In this document: positions 39,025 to 49,811 of the stretch, in pieces | How positions within the stretch are numbered: position 1 is the stretch's first letter | Layout: the number at the start of each line of letters is the position of its first letter | NCBI RefSeq assembly: GCF_017744435.1 | Contig: NZ_JAGIBG010000003.1 | Span: 1-64,000 of the forward strand | DNA length: 64,000 bases | Reading direction: 5' to 3' | Source of the DNA: Pseudomonas sp. | Lineage (GTDB): Bacteria; Pseudomonadota; Gammaproteobacteria; Pseudomonadales; Pseudomonadaceae | The notes under the pieces: generated by a model | Databases searched by the model: none | What the model was told of the DNA's origin: nothing | The model's input: only the letters and a program-made list of their open reading frames with translations | Translations under genes and position numbers: made by a program

Positions 39025-41090
39025 CGGTCCCGCTCCCAGGCTTGCTCACGGGCTTGGGCCAGCACCTCCAGGCGCCGTGCGGCGTCTTCGTCGTCGAGCA
39101 GCTCGCGCACTGGTGCGGCGAAGCGCCGGCGCCAGTTGGGGTGGCCGCTGGTAGTGCCGGGCAGGTTGGGCTGCTCGTCGCTGCCGAGCAGGTCTTCCAG
39201 CGGGATCAGCACCAATGGGGCGCGGGTGTGGCCAACGTAGCGGATGGCGGCATCGATCAGCGCGTCATTGTCCGCCTGCGGGCCGTAGTTGGCTTCCAGG
39301 GTGCGGCGCAGGCCTTCGCACTCCTTCTGTCGCTCATGGCGCCAGTGCAGTTCGGTGGCGGCGTCGATCAGCTGCAGGCGCTGGCTCCATTCGATGTCGC
39401 GGCTTTGCAGCCAGCCGGCCAACGGTGCCAGGTCGTGGGTGCCGGTGGTGGCCAGGGCGTCGTCCGGCCAGTCGAGGATCGGTTTGAAGTGGCCGGGCTG
39501 GGTCTGCTCGAAAGGCAGCACGCGCATGCCCAGTACGGCCTTGGCCGCCAGCTGTTCGCGCAGGCCCTCGGGCACGGTGCCGAGGTCTTCGCCAAGGATG
39601 ATCGCCTGGTGGCGCACCGACTCCAGGGCCAGCAGGCGCAGCAGGTCTTCCAGCGGGTAGTTGAGGTACGCGCCTTCGGCAGGCTTGCAGCCACGGGGGA
39701 TCAGCCACAGCCGGCGCAGGCCCATCACATGGTCGATGCGCAGGCCACCAGCATGGGCCAGGTTGGCCCGCAGCATCTCGATGAAGGCACGGTAGCCGTT
39801 GCGCTTGAGGCCCTCGGGGGAGAAGGCGCAGATGCCCCAGTCCTGGCCCGAGCGGTTGAGGATGTCGGGCGGCGCGCCGACCTTGAGGTTGGCCAGCAGC
39901 TCGTCCTGGCGGCTCCAGGCCTGGCTGCCGGCACCATCGGCTCCGACGGCCAGGTCGGCGATCAGGCCGACCGCCATGCCGTTGCTGCGTGCGGCGTGCT
40001 GGGCGCGTTGCAGGCTGCGCTCGGTCAGCCACTGGCAGAAGGCATGGAACTCGACCTTGGCCGGGTACGCGTTGGCGAAGGCCTCGACTTCCGGGTGGTA
40101 CGGGTCGTGCCAGGCGCTGGGCCAGTTGCGCCAGTCGGCGCCCAGGCCATGCTCGACCGCTTGCGCCTGCAGCACTTCAAAGCGGCAGTGGTGCTCCAGG
40201 GCCTGGCCGCGGGCCTCGCGGAAGCTGTCGAAATCCTTGCGCAGCGGGTGGTCGGCCTGGCTGAAGTCCTGGTACAGCGCTTCGAGCAGGCGCAGGCGGG
40301 CGTCGGCGGCACGGGGCCAGTCCACCAGCGGGCGCTGCTCCAGGTCTTCGAGCACTTGCTCCAGGCCACAGGCCTCGATCGCCATGCGCACGGCGCGCTC
40401 GCCCAGCAGCGCGGAGGGGCTGGCGTACAGGGTGTTGAGCAACAGGCGGCTGGACGGTGAGTAGGGGCTGTAGTGCTGCTGGTCGACGGCCGAGAGCGCG
40501 TGGATCGGGCTGATCGCCAGGGCATCGGCGCCGCGCTCGGCGGCGCTGCGCGCCAGTTGTTCCAGGGCCAGGCAATCGCCGTAGCCACCATCACCGCTGC
40601 GGCGCAGGCTGTAGAGTTGCACCGCCAGGCCCCAGCAGCGCGGCGGCGGTTCAGCGACCGCGTCGGCCAGGCTGTGGCAGCGCGGCGGAGCCACGGCGAG
40701 GGTGAAGCTGCGGTCGTTGATCTGCAGCAGGTGGTAGCCGACCGGTAGGCCGCCGGGCAGGTTGCCTTGGGCATCGAGGGTCAGGTACTGCAGGCGGTTG
40801 CTTTCCAGGGTACAGCGCACGGCGCTGCCCGGCGGGAAGTAGCGCTGCAGGGACAGTGGCTGGTCAAGGTCGGCGGTGATCAGCGGGGGCAGGTGATCGG
40901 CGTCTTCGGCGGCCTCCACGGCGCGCAGGCTGGCCTGGATGGCAGGCTCGTCGCCGGCGGGGTGGCCCAGGCCGTCGAGGACCTTGCGCAAGACCTCGTC
41001 GCTGACCTGTTGTGGCCGGTTGTTGGCGTCGATCCAGTCGCGGGCCAGCCCGACGCGGGCGGCCAGTCGGTGCAAGGCGGTTTCGCTCAT
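39021..41090 (-). CDS. malQ: 4-Alpha-glucanotransferase (amylomaltase)
   Basis: A 689-residue GH77 disproportionating enzyme. It shows an N-terminal extension typical of long MalQ forms, then ALAISPIHALSA, the nucleophile Asp in GGLRIDHVMGLRRLWLIPRG, the Glu in AIILGEDLGTVPEGLRE and the terminal TGTHDLAPLAGWLQSRDIEW. It transfers glucan segments between maltodextrins, balancing chain length for TreY/TreZ. It overlaps treZ upstream and treY downstream by 4 bases each, so the three are translationally coupled. Confidence 0.95.
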   Translation of the reverse strand: MSETALHRLAARVGLARDWIDANNRPQQVSDEVLRKVLDGLGHPAGDEPAIQASLRAVEAAEDADHLPPLITADLDQPLSLQRYFPPGSAVRCTLESNRLQYLTLDAQGNLPGGLPVGYHLLQINDRSFTLAVAPPRCHSLADAVAEPPPRCWGLAVQLYSLRRSGDGGYGDCLALEQLARSAAERGADALAISPIHALSAVDQQHYSPYSPSSRLLLNTLYASPSALLGERAVRMAIEACGLEQVLEDLEQRPLVDWPRAADARLRLLEALYQDFSQADHPLRKDFDSFREARGQALEHHCRFEVLQAQAVEHGLGADWRNWPSAWHDPYHPEVEAFANAYPAKVEFHAFCQWLTERSLQRAQHAARSNGMAVGLIADLAVGADGAGSQAWSRQDELLANLKVGAPPDILNRSGQDWGICAFSPEGLKRNGYRAFIEMLRANLAHAGGLRIDHVMGLRRLWLIPRGCKPAEGAYLNYPLEDLLRLLALESVRHQAIILGEDLGTVPEGLREQLAAKAVLGMRVLPFEQTQPGHFKPILDWPDDALATTGTHDLAPLAGWLQSRDIEWSQRLQLIDAATELHWRHERQKECEGLRRTLEANYGPQADNDALIDAAIRYVGHTRAPLVLIPLEDLLGSDEQPNLPGTTSGHPNWRRRFAAPVRELLDDEDAARRLEVLAQAREQAWERDR

Positions 41091-42829
41091 GGGCGCTCCT
41101 GGCCAGGTGATAGCAGGCTGACCACACAGCTGTGGGCGGACAGCGCAGTGTCGGGGTGGGTGGTGTCGCTGCTGTCGAACAGGCGCCGTTCGACGGCGGG
41201 CAGGGCGACCGCCTGGGGCGCGGCGGCCAGGTTCAGGTCGATGCGCAGGGTGCTGCCATCGCCCAGCTGCCAGCGCGCAGTGAGCGCCTTGTCGCCCAGC
41301 ACTTCGGCGCCCAGGGCGCGGCTGCCGGGCAGGTGGGGGATGACGTGGCGCCGGCGCAGGTCGAGCAGCTGGTGATAAAGACCGTGCCAGCCGGCGATGA
41401 CTTCCTTGTTTTGCGGCCGCGATGCCTCGAAGGTCTGTTCGGCATTGGGGTCGGGTATGTGTTCGCGTTGCTCGGGGTCGGCGAATGCCTTGAAGTGGGC
41501 GAACTCACCCCGGCGGCCCTCGCGCACGGCGTCGGCCAGGTCGTCATGGAAATCGGTGAAGAACAGGAATGGCCGGCAGCTGCCATCGTCATCGCCCATG
41601 AACAGCAACGGGATCATTGGCGCCAGCAGCAACAGGCCGGTGGCCGCACGCAACGCCGGGGGAGGGCAAAGGCGGGTCAGGCGTTCGCCCAGGGCGCGGT
41701 TACCGACCTGGTCATGGTTCTGCAGGAACAGCACGAACGCACTGGGCTCCAGATGCCCGCTGGGTTCGCCACGTGGTGTGCCGTGGCGGTTGGCCTGGCC
41801 CTGGAACACGAAGCCTTCGGACAGGCAACGGGCCAGCTTGTCGATGGGACTTTCCTGGTAGTCGGCGTAATACCCTTCGGTTTCCCCGGTCAGCAGCACA
41901 TGCAAGGCATTGTGGCCATCGTCGTTCCACTGGGCATCGAAACCCTGTTCGAGCAACGAAGCCTGGTTGTGCTCGTTCTCCAGCACCAGCCACACATGCC
42001 GGCCTGGCTCGACGGCGGCGCGCACCCGCTGAGCCAGTTCGACCAGGAAGTCGGGTTGGTCGATGGCGTGCACGGCATCCAGGCGCAGGCCGTCGCAGCG
42101 GTAGTCGCACAGCCACATCAGGGCGTTCTGGATGAAGTACTCGCGCACTTCGTGGCGGCGAAAATCGATGGCCGCGCCCCAGGGCGTCTGGCGGTCTTCG
42201 CGGAAGAACGGGCTGGCGTACTGGTGCAGGTAGTTGCCGTCCGGGCCGAAGTGGTTGTAGACCACATCCACCAGCACCATCAGCCCCTGGCCGTGGGCGC
42301 GGTCCACCAGTGCGCACAGTTGCTCGGGGCTGCCGTAGCTGTGCTGGGGCGCATAGGGCAGCACACCGTCATAGCCCCAGTTGCGCTCGCCGGGGAACTG
42401 GCCCAGGGGCATCAGCTCGATGGCGCTGATGCCCAGTTCGGCCAGCCTCGGCAACTGCCGGGCGACGCCCGGGTAGCCTTCGAGCACGCCGATGTGCAGC
42501 TCCTGGATCACCGCTTCGTGCCACGGCCGGCCTCGCCACGGGTGCTGCCAGGCGTAGGCACTGGTATCCACCACCTGGCTCGGCCCGTGCACCCCTTCGG
42601 GCTGGTAGCGCGACGCCGGGTCGGCTACCTGCAGTGTGCCGTCGATACGGTAGTGGTAGCGGTCACCGGCCTGGCACGGGGCAACCCCCGTGTACCAGCC
42701 GTTGTCCTCGGGCAGCAGCTCGATGGCGGGCTGCTGCTCCAGTTCCAGGCTCACGCTGCGCGCATCGGGTGCCCATAGGGCGAAGCGCGCCGACGTGGCG
42801 TCCAGCAGGTGTGCGCCATGCCTGTGCAT
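41087..42829 (-). CDS. treZ: Malto-oligosyltrehalose trehalohydrolase
   Basis: A 580-residue GH13_10 enzyme that cuts trehalose off maltooligosyl-trehalose. It has an N-terminal CBM48-like domain (FALWAPDARSVSLELEQQ), then VYNHFGPDGNYLHQYASPFF, the nucleophile Asp in CDGLRLDAVHAI, the Glu in VWLVLENEHNQ, and FLQNHDQVGNRALGERL. It starts 13 bases after glgA and overlaps malQ by 4 bases. Together with TreY it supplies free trehalose from alpha-glucan. Confidence 0.95.
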   Translation of the reverse strand: MHRHGAHLLDATSARFALWAPDARSVSLELEQQPAIELLPEDNGWYTGVAPCQAGDRYHYRIDGTLQVADPASRYQPEGVHGPSQVVDTSAYAWQHPWRGRPWHEAVIQELHIGVLEGYPGVARQLPRLAELGISAIELMPLGQFPGERNWGYDGVLPYAPQHSYGSPEQLCALVDRAHGQGLMVLVDVVYNHFGPDGNYLHQYASPFFREDRQTPWGAAIDFRRHEVREYFIQNALMWLCDYRCDGLRLDAVHAIDQPDFLVELAQRVRAAVEPGRHVWLVLENEHNQASLLEQGFDAQWNDDGHNALHVLLTGETEGYYADYQESPIDKLARCLSEGFVFQGQANRHGTPRGEPSGHLEPSAFVLFLQNHDQVGNRALGERLTRLCPPPALRAATGLLLLAPMIPLLFMGDDDGSCRPFLFFTDFHDDLADAVREGRRGEFAHFKAFADPEQREHIPDPNAEQTFEASRPQNKEVIAGWHGLYHQLLDLRRRHVIPHLPGSRALGAEVLGDKALTARWQLGDGSTLRIDLNLAAAPQAVALPAVERRLFDSSDTTHPDTALSAHSCVVSLLSPGQERP

Positions 42830-42842
42830 CTTCGACCCCCGC

Positions 42843-44402
42843 TCAGTAGTGGCTCAGGTGTGCCTGCTTGACCAGGTCCTCGTAGAGGCGCGCGTAGGGC
42901 TCCACGGCCTGGCACCAGTTGAACGGCTGGGTCATCGACAGGCAGCGCATGGCATTGAGCAGGTCCTTCTTGCTGTAGATGTAGAAGGCCCGGCTCAGGG
43001 CTTCGCGGTAGCTGTCGACGGTCGACTCATCGAACAGGAAACCGGTGACGCCGTTCTCGATGGTGTCGGCCAGGCCACCGGTGTTGCGAGCCACCGGCAG
43101 CGACCCGAAGCGCTGGGCGTACATCTGGCTCAGGCCGCAGGGCTCGTAGCGCGAGGGCATCAGCAGGAAGTCACTGCCGGCGAACATGCGCCGGGCGTCG
43201 GTTTCGTTGAAGCCGATGCGCACGCCGATGCGGCCTGGGTGGCGCAGGGCCAGTTCGCGCATGGCCTGCTCCTCTTCCGGCTCACCGCGGCCGATGATCG
43301 CGATCTGCCCGCCTTGCTCGACGATGTAGTCGGCAACGCCCAGAGTCAGGTCCAGGCCTTTCTGGTAGACCAACCGCGAGACCACGGCGAACAGCGGCCC
43401 TTCGGACGGTTCCAGTTCGAACAGTTTGCGCACTTCGACGGTATTGCGTGCCTTGCCGTCCCAGTCGTTGATGCTGAAGTTGTGCTGCAGGTGCTGGTCG
43501 GTGGCCGAGTCCCAGCTTTCGTCGATGCCGTTGGGGATGCCGCCGAGCAGGCCTTGCTGGGCCTTGCTGGCCAGGAAACCATCGAGCCCGCAGCCGAATT
43601 CCGGGGTGGTGATTTCCTGGGCGTAGGTGGCGCTGACCGTGGTGATGTGGCTGGAGTAGGCAAGGCCGGCCTTGAGGAACGACAGCTTGCCGTAGAACTC
43701 CATGCCTTCCTGTTGCATGGCATGGTCGGGGATCGCCAGTTCCGGGCTGCAGCCACGGCTGTAGACGCCCTGATAGGCCAGGTTGTGAATGGTGAACAAG
43801 GTCGGCGTGTTCAGCCCGCGCCAGTGCATGTAGGCCGGCGCCAGGCCGGCGGGCCAGTCATGCGCATGCACCACTTCGGGCTTCCAGTGGATCTTGCCTT
43901 CGCCCGCCGCGATCTCGGCTGCAGCCAGGCCCAGGCGGGCGAAACGGATGTGGTTGTCGGGCCAGTCGCGGCCGTTGTTGGCGCCATAGGGGGTGCCGTC
44001 ACGCTGGTATAGCTCGGGGCAGATCAGCACGTAGATGACCAGCCCGTCGGCCATGTCCATGCGGCCGATCTTGCACGGTGGCAGGGCCGCGTGGCCGCCG
44101 AGTTCGCCGACGATATGAATCGGGTTGTCGCTTTCCATCACCTGGCGGTAGCCGGGGATCAGCACCCGCACATCGTGCAGGTGCGCCAGCGCGCGGGGCA
44201 GCGCTGCAGACACGTCGCCGAGGCCGCCGGTCTTGACCAGGTCGGCGATTTCAGAGGTGACGAACAGGATCTTGCGCTTGTTCGGGTTGTGCTGGCGCTG
44301 GGCGCCGGGTGCCGTGCCTGTCTTGGCGAAGTCCGGGGTGAGCGGTTCGCGGTTGTCCGGGTTGAATGAATCTACGTGAGGCTCGACAGCGGCACTGATC
44401 AT
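42843..44402 (-). CDS. glgA: Glycogen synthase (GT5)
   Basis: A 519-residue GT5 enzyme. The N-terminal nucleotide-sugar loop is VKTGGLGDVSAALPRAL (KTGGL), VHAHDWPAGLAPAYMHW follows, and the C-terminal domain has the donor-site segment SRYEPCGLSQMYAQRFGSLP and NTGGLADTI. About 45 non-conserved residues precede the catalytic domain. The frame is open to 44441, but ATG 44402 has GGAGAGAAG directly upstream. No glgC is in the window, so the ADP-glucose source is not visible; GT5 enzymes of this group can also use other acceptors or make maltose-1-phosphate. It is the first gene of the minus-strand operon. Confidence 0.93.
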   Translation of the reverse strand: MISAAVEPHVDSFNPDNREPLTPDFAKTGTAPGAQRQHNPNKRKILFVTSEIADLVKTGGLGDVSAALPRALAHLHDVRVLIPGYRQVMESDNPIHIVGELGGHAALPPCKIGRMDMADGLVIYVLICPELYQRDGTPYGANNGRDWPDNHIRFARLGLAAAEIAAGEGKIHWKPEVVHAHDWPAGLAPAYMHWRGLNTPTLFTIHNLAYQGVYSRGCSPELAIPDHAMQQEGMEFYGKLSFLKAGLAYSSHITTVSATYAQEITTPEFGCGLDGFLASKAQQGLLGGIPNGIDESWDSATDQHLQHNFSINDWDGKARNTVEVRKLFELEPSEGPLFAVVSRLVYQKGLDLTLGVADYIVEQGGQIAIIGRGEPEEEQAMRELALRHPGRIGVRIGFNETDARRMFAGSDFLLMPSRYEPCGLSQMYAQRFGSLPVARNTGGLADTIENGVTGFLFDESTVDSYREALSRAFYIYSKKDLLNAMRCLSMTQPFNWCQAVEPYARLYEDLVKQAHLSHY

Positions 44403-44616
44403 ACTTCTCTCCGTCCCTAAGTGTTGGCAGGGTGCTGGCACCCGTTGCGATCTTTCGTGTTGGTCTCTCTGAATTTTGTCGTTGCGTAAAGCGATCCATG
44501 CCCCGAAGTCGTGCGCGCAGGCACAACGCGATCAGCATTCCGGCCGAAGGCGATTGGACTGGTTGGGGTAGGCGGGCCGTGCGAAGGAAGTCCTTTTGCG
44601 TTTGGCCTACTTAGTT

Positions 44617-44644
44617 GCTGACCCGCCACCGTTTCCAAAAGTTC
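44617..44644 (-). promoter_or_regulatory. Possible AlgU/sigmaE-type promoter of the glgA operon
   Basis: On the minus strand, an exact GAACTT (44644-44639), 17-base spacer and TCAGC (44621-44617) resemble GAACTT-N16/17-TCTGA. The -10 match is only partial. Its presence parallels the candidate ahead of glgE. Confidence 0.35.
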
Positions 44645-44887
44645 GACTTTTTTTCGTCGCTCTTCCTCTGAGCAAATGGCGGGCCGAAACCTGAGTGTAG
44701 GAGAGCTGGAGATAAAAAGGTGACCCACTGGTCACTTTCGTTATGACGCGAGATAGACGCAAACGTTGGCGTGTGTGACCGGATATGAACAGGGGTGTTC
44801 GAGGGTGGGGCAAGGCTGATTGACGCGTGCGCCATCGGGTGGCTGGCCAGCGTGTCGCGCACCATGATGGGGCGAGATTTCTGCAGT

Positions 44888-44908
44888 GTGGGAGCGCGAA
44901 GCTCCCAC
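44888..44908. terminator. Hairpin downstream of the small coiled-coil gene
   Basis: GTGGGAGC-GCGAA-GCTCCCAC forms an 8-bp stem with a 5-base loop, 17 bases after the stop codon of the minus-strand gene at 44925. There is no U tract, so it may be a rho-dependent end or an mRNA-stabilising stem rather than a full intrinsic terminator. Confidence 0.45.
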
Positions 44909-44924
44909 CCAGGGAGGGGATGAA

Positions 44925-45092
44925 TCAGAGGCTGACGGTTTTGCCGTCGCTACGTGCCTGTTCCAGCAACATGTGCAACTGAGCAACCTGCTGACGCAGC
45001 TGGTCACGTTCGTCCTTCAGTTTACGCAGCTCATCGCGGCGCACGGAGACATAGAGGGTCTGGGTTGGAGTAGCAGGCATCAAGGTACCCAT
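44925..45092 (-). CDS. Small coiled-coil protein
   Basis: A 55-residue protein, MGTLMPATPTQTLYVSVRRD followed by ELRKLKDERDQLRQQVAQLH and a short tail. Residues about 19-45 have leucine/valine heptad spacing and form a likely coiled coil. I chose ATG 45092 with GAGG upstream; ATG 45080 is also possible. The frame extends to 45176 but the extra part is arginine-rich and has no ribosome site. Divergent from gnd. Function unknown; it could dimerise with a partner of similar type. Confidence 0.65.
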   Translation of the reverse strand: MGTLMPATPTQTLYVSVRRDELRKLKDERDQLRQQVAQLHMLLEQARSDGKTVSL

Positions 45093-45296
45093 GAGCACAC
45101 CTCGCGGTTTTGGCTGGTGACAGTTAAAGCGTAGACGCTTCACGCGGCGCGCATTCTGAATTCTTTCTCCGCTCATGGGAACTTTTTTGTTTAACGTTGT
45201 CTCGCCGTTCGTCGCTGAACCCTCGGGCGCCGTGCTGGACTAATCTGAAAAGTTGAACTGTGTTTGTCATCCATTTCGAAAGGGGAGCATCGGCTC

Positions 45297-46276
45297 ATGC
45301 AATTGGGAATCGTCGGGCTGGGCCGCATGGGCGGCAATATCGCAAGGCGGCTGATGCGCGCCGGCCACCAAACCGTGGTGCACGATCGTAACCGTGATGC
45401 CGTCGATACCTTGCATCGCGAGGGCGCCCTGGGCGCCCATGACCTCGGCGCGCTGGTGCAGAAGCTCAAGGCGCCGCGCGCGGTGTGGGTGATGCTGCCG
45501 GCTGGTGAGCCTACCGAGCAGACCATCGCCCAGCTGGCCGAACTGCTGGAGCCGGGCGATGCGATCATCGACGGCGGCAACACCTTCTATAAGGACGACA
45601 TGCGCCGTGCGGCCGAACTGGGCAAGCGCGGCCTGCATTACCTGGATGTCGGCACCTCTGGCGGCGTCTGGGGCCTGGACCGCGGTTACTGCATGATGAT
45701 CGGTGGCGAGAAGGACGTGTTCGAGCGCCTGGAACCGCTGTTCAAGGCGCTGGCACCGGGCGTCGGCGACATTCCGCGTACCCACGGCCGCAGCGGTGAG
45801 CACGCGCGCGCCGAGTACGGCTACATCCATGCCGGCCCACCGGGTGCCGGGCACTACGTGAAGATGGTGCACAACGGGATCGAGTATGGCCTGATGCAGG
45901 CCTACGCCGAAGGCTTCGACCTGCTGCGCAGCAAGGGCGGCAACGAACTGCCGGAAGACCAGCGCTTCGACCTTAACGTGGCCGAGATCGCCGAGGTCTG
46001 GCGCCGTGGCAGCGTGGTCACCTCCTGGCTGCTCGACCTCACCGCCGATGCACTGGTGGCCGACCCGACGCTTGCGCAGTTCAGTGGTTCAGTGTCCGAC
46101 AGCGGCGAAGGCCGCTGGACCATCGACGCCGCCGTCGAACAGGCGGTGCCGGTGCCGGTGCTGTCCAGCGCGCTGTTTGCCCGCTTCCGCTCGCGCCAGC
46201 AGCAGGGCACCTATGGCGACAAGATCCTCTCGGCCATGCGCCTGGGCTTCGGTGGCCACGTCGAGAAAAAAGACTG

Positions 46277-46277
<1 letters not shown>
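45297..46277 (+). CDS. gnd: 6-Phosphogluconate dehydrogenase (decarboxylating), short NAD-type
   Basis: A 326-residue enzyme, far shorter than the roughly 470 residues of E. coli Gnd, so it belongs to the short class that is often NAD-preferring. The Rossmann motif is [13 protein letters not shown], and the residues after the second strand (HDRNRD) hold an Asp rather than the Arg/Thr of NADP forms. The substrate-site motifs [22 protein letters not shown] and [14 protein letters not shown] are present. It makes ribulose-5-phosphate. ATG 45297 has GGGGAG upstream; the frame opens at 45264 without one. Its stop overlaps the zwf ATG by one base, so the two are coupled. Confidence 0.93.
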
Positions 46278-47782
<1,505 letters not shown>

Positions 47783-47792
47783 AAATTCTTTG

Positions 47793-47890
47793 TTGCCTGC
47801 TCGGGCCTCTTCGCGGGTAAACCCGCTCCCACAGGGGTTTGAGTACTCCTGTAGGAGCGGGTTTACCCGCGAAGAGGCCCGAGCAGGCAA
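47793..47890. repeat. REP pair with 37-bp perfect arms between zwf and GH15 gene
   Basis: Arms 47793-47829 and 47854-47890 are exact complements; after one mismatch the pairing continues for five more bases. The core is CGCGGGTAAACCCGCTCC, a variant of the REP found elsewhere in the window. It occupies most of the 126-base gap between two plus-strand genes. Confidence 0.93.
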
Positions 47891-47908
47891 CCTCATAAAG
47901 GAGGTTGA

Positions 47909-49705
47909 ATGCCCGCCCACATCGAAGACTACGCCCTGCTCGGCAACTGCCGCAGCGCCGCCCTGGTCAGCCGCGACGGCTCGCTCGACTGGCTGTGCCT
48001 GCCGCGCTTCGACGCCCCGGCCGTGTTCGCCGCGCTGCTGGGCAACGAAGAGAACGGCCGCTGGCGCCTGGCGCCCAGCGACCCCGTCGAGCACAGCAGC
48101 CGCCAGTACCTGGGCGACACCCTGGTGCTGGAAACCACCTGGGTCACGGCCAGCGGCCGCGCCCGGGTGCTCGACTTCATGCCGCTGGACGAGGTCAACG
48201 CGGTGGTGCGCATCGTCGAGGGGCTGTCAGGTGAAACCAACTTTGAAATGGACCTGGTGCTGCGCTTCGACTACGGCCGTAGCGTGCCGTGGGTAGAGAA
48301 AATCGACCCGCTGACCCTCAGCGCGGTGGCCGGCCCCGATCGTGTGATCCTGCGCAGCAGCGTGGTACCCCACGGCCTCGACCACCACACCGTCGCCCGT
48401 TTTCGCGTGGGGGCGGGTGAGCGCCAGCTCTTCAGCCTGCGTCACCAGCCCTCGCACTTGCCGGTGCAACCCGACTGCGACATCGACCAGGCGCTGCAAC
48501 ACACTCTCACGCACTGGCAGGCGTTCGCCGACCGTTGCCCTGAGGTCGGCCCCTACACTGGCCTGGTGCGCCGCTCGCTGCTCACCCTCAAGGCCATGAC
48601 CTACGCGCCCACCGGCGGCATCGTCGCCGCGGTCACCACCTCGCTGCCCGAACGCATCGGCCACGAGCGCAACTGGGACTACCGCTTCTGCTGGCTGCGC
48701 GACGCCACCATGACTTTGCTGGCGTTCATGAACCTCGGCTATTTCGACGAAGCCCAGGCCTGGCGCGAATGGCTGCTGCGTTCGGTGGCCGGCAACCCTG
48801 AGCAGATGCAGATCATGTATGGCCTGGCGGGCGAGCGCGACCTCACCGAGTACACCTTGCCCTGGCTGGCCGGCTACGAACACTCGCAGCCGGTGCGGGT
48901 CGGCAATGCGGCATCGGAGCAGGTGCAGCTGGACATCTACGGCGAACTGGCCGACGCCATGACCCAGGCGATCAAGGGCGGCCTGCCGCGCCACCCACGC
49001 AGTGCAGCGATTTCCCGGCTGATCCTGCCTTATGTCGAGCGCATCTGGCGCGACCCTGACGAGGGGCTCTGGGAAGTGCGCGGTGGCCGTCAGCATTTCG
49101 TCCATTCCAAGGTCATGGCCTGGGTCGCCTTCGACCGTGCGGCGGGGCTGGCCGACACCACCGAGGAAGGCCGCGAGCAAGGCCGGCACTATCGGCAGGT
49201 GGCTGACGAGATCCATCGGGAGGTCTGCGCGCGCGGGCTCGATGGCAGCGGCCAGCACTTCGTCCAGGCCTATGGTTCGAGCGAGATGGACGCCAGCCTG
49301 TTGCAGATCGCCCTGACCGGCTTCCTGCCGGCCGAGGACCCGCGCTTTCAGCGCACCCTGGCGCAGATCGAGCAGCGCCTGCTGAAGAACGGCCTGCTGC
49401 TGCGCTACGACAGCGACAGCTGCAGCGACGGGCTGACGCCGGGGGAGGGCACGTTCCTGGTCTGCTCGTTCTGGCTGGCGGATGTGTACGTGCTGCTGGG
49501 GCGCGAGGCCGAGGCCCAGGCGCTGTACGAAAAGCTCACCGGGCTGTGCAACGACGTCGGCCTGCTGGCCGAGCAGTACGACCCTGCCGGCAAGCGCATG
49601 CTCGGCAACTTCCCCCAGGCGTTCAGCCATATCGGCATCATCAACACGGCGCTGAACCTGCACCGGGCAGAGTGCCCGGTGCGCGATCGGGCGCGTTGTG
49701 GTTAG
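47909..49705 (+). CDS. Glycoside hydrolase family 15 protein (glucoamylase- or trehalase-type)
   Basis: A 598-residue GH15 protein. The N-terminal super-sandwich region begins IEDYALLGNCRSAALVSRDG and SLDWLCLPRFDAPAVFAALL. The (alpha/alpha)6 barrel contains the signature NWDYRFCWLRDATMTLLAF with the catalytic Glu/Asp region, and a late GEGTFLVCSFWLADVYVLLG that should hold the general base Glu. No secretion signal, so the substrate is intracellular. The N-terminus resembles the bacterial GH15 group that includes mycobacterial trehalases, so trehalose is as likely a substrate as maltodextrin. AAAGGAGGT precedes the ATG. It lies after gnd-zwf, which would use its glucose product once phosphorylated. 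Confidence 0.88.
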   Translation: MPAHIEDYALLGNCRSAALVSRDGSLDWLCLPRFDAPAVFAALLGNEENGRWRLAPSDPVEHSSRQYLGDTLVLETTWVTASGRARVLDFMPLDEVNAVVRIVEGLSGETNFEMDLVLRFDYGRSVPWVEKIDPLTLSAVAGPDRVILRSSVVPHGLDHHTVARFRVGAGERQLFSLRHQPSHLPVQPDCDIDQALQHTLTHWQAFADRCPEVGPYTGLVRRSLLTLKAMTYAPTGGIVAAVTTSLPERIGHERNWDYRFCWLRDATMTLLAFMNLGYFDEAQAWREWLLRSVAGNPEQMQIMYGLAGERDLTEYTLPWLAGYEHSQPVRVGNAASEQVQLDIYGELADAMTQAIKGGLPRHPRSAAISRLILPYVERIWRDPDEGLWEVRGGRQHFVHSKVMAWVAFDRAAGLADTTEEGREQGRHYRQVADEIHREVCARGLDGSGQHFVQAYGSSEMDASLLQIALTGFLPAEDPRFQRTLAQIEQRLLKNGLLLRYDSDSCSDGLTPGEGTFLVCSFWLADVYVLLGREAEAQALYEKLTGLCNDVGLLAEQYDPAGKRMLGNFPQAFSHIGIINTALNLHRAECPVRDRARCG

Positions 49706-49717
49706 GGATCAATTTAG

Positions 49718-49740
49718 TGTGTGACGCATTGCGTCACACA
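49718..49740. promoter_or_regulatory. Palindromic HigA operator 1
   Basis: Bases 49718-49728 (TGTGTGACGCA) and 49730-49740 (TGCGTCACACA) are perfect complements around one central T. The site lies upstream of a likely -10 (GATATT near 49742), so binding of the antitoxin would block transcription of the toxin-antitoxin pair. Confidence 0.7.
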
Positions 49741-49754
49741 TGATATTTTGCTTC

Positions 49755-49775
49755 GTGTGATGCGTGGGGTCACAC
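49755..49775. promoter_or_regulatory. Second, weaker HigA operator half-site pair
   Basis: GTGTGA (49755-49760) and TCACAC (49770-49775) repeat the half-sites of the 49718 palindrome with a 9-base spacer equal to that of the first site. It lies between the probable -10 and the higB start. Confidence 0.5.
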
Positions 49776-49811
49776 TCTGGCTGTCTCCCAAATGGACGCG
49801 GCGAGCTACCC

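Larger units (their letters stand above)
44403..44924. other. 522-base intergenic region upstream of glgA
   Basis: No convincing gene: the short frames here have no ribosome sites or family-like sequence. It contains a possible AlgU-type promoter for glgA (44617-44644), an inverted repeat GTGACC-CACT-GGTCAC (44721-44736) followed on the minus strand by a U-rich run, and a strong hairpin GTGGGAGC/GCTCCCAC at 44888-44908 just beyond the small coiled-coil gene. A start near 44610 would give glgA a leader of about 200 bases. Confidence 0.5.
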
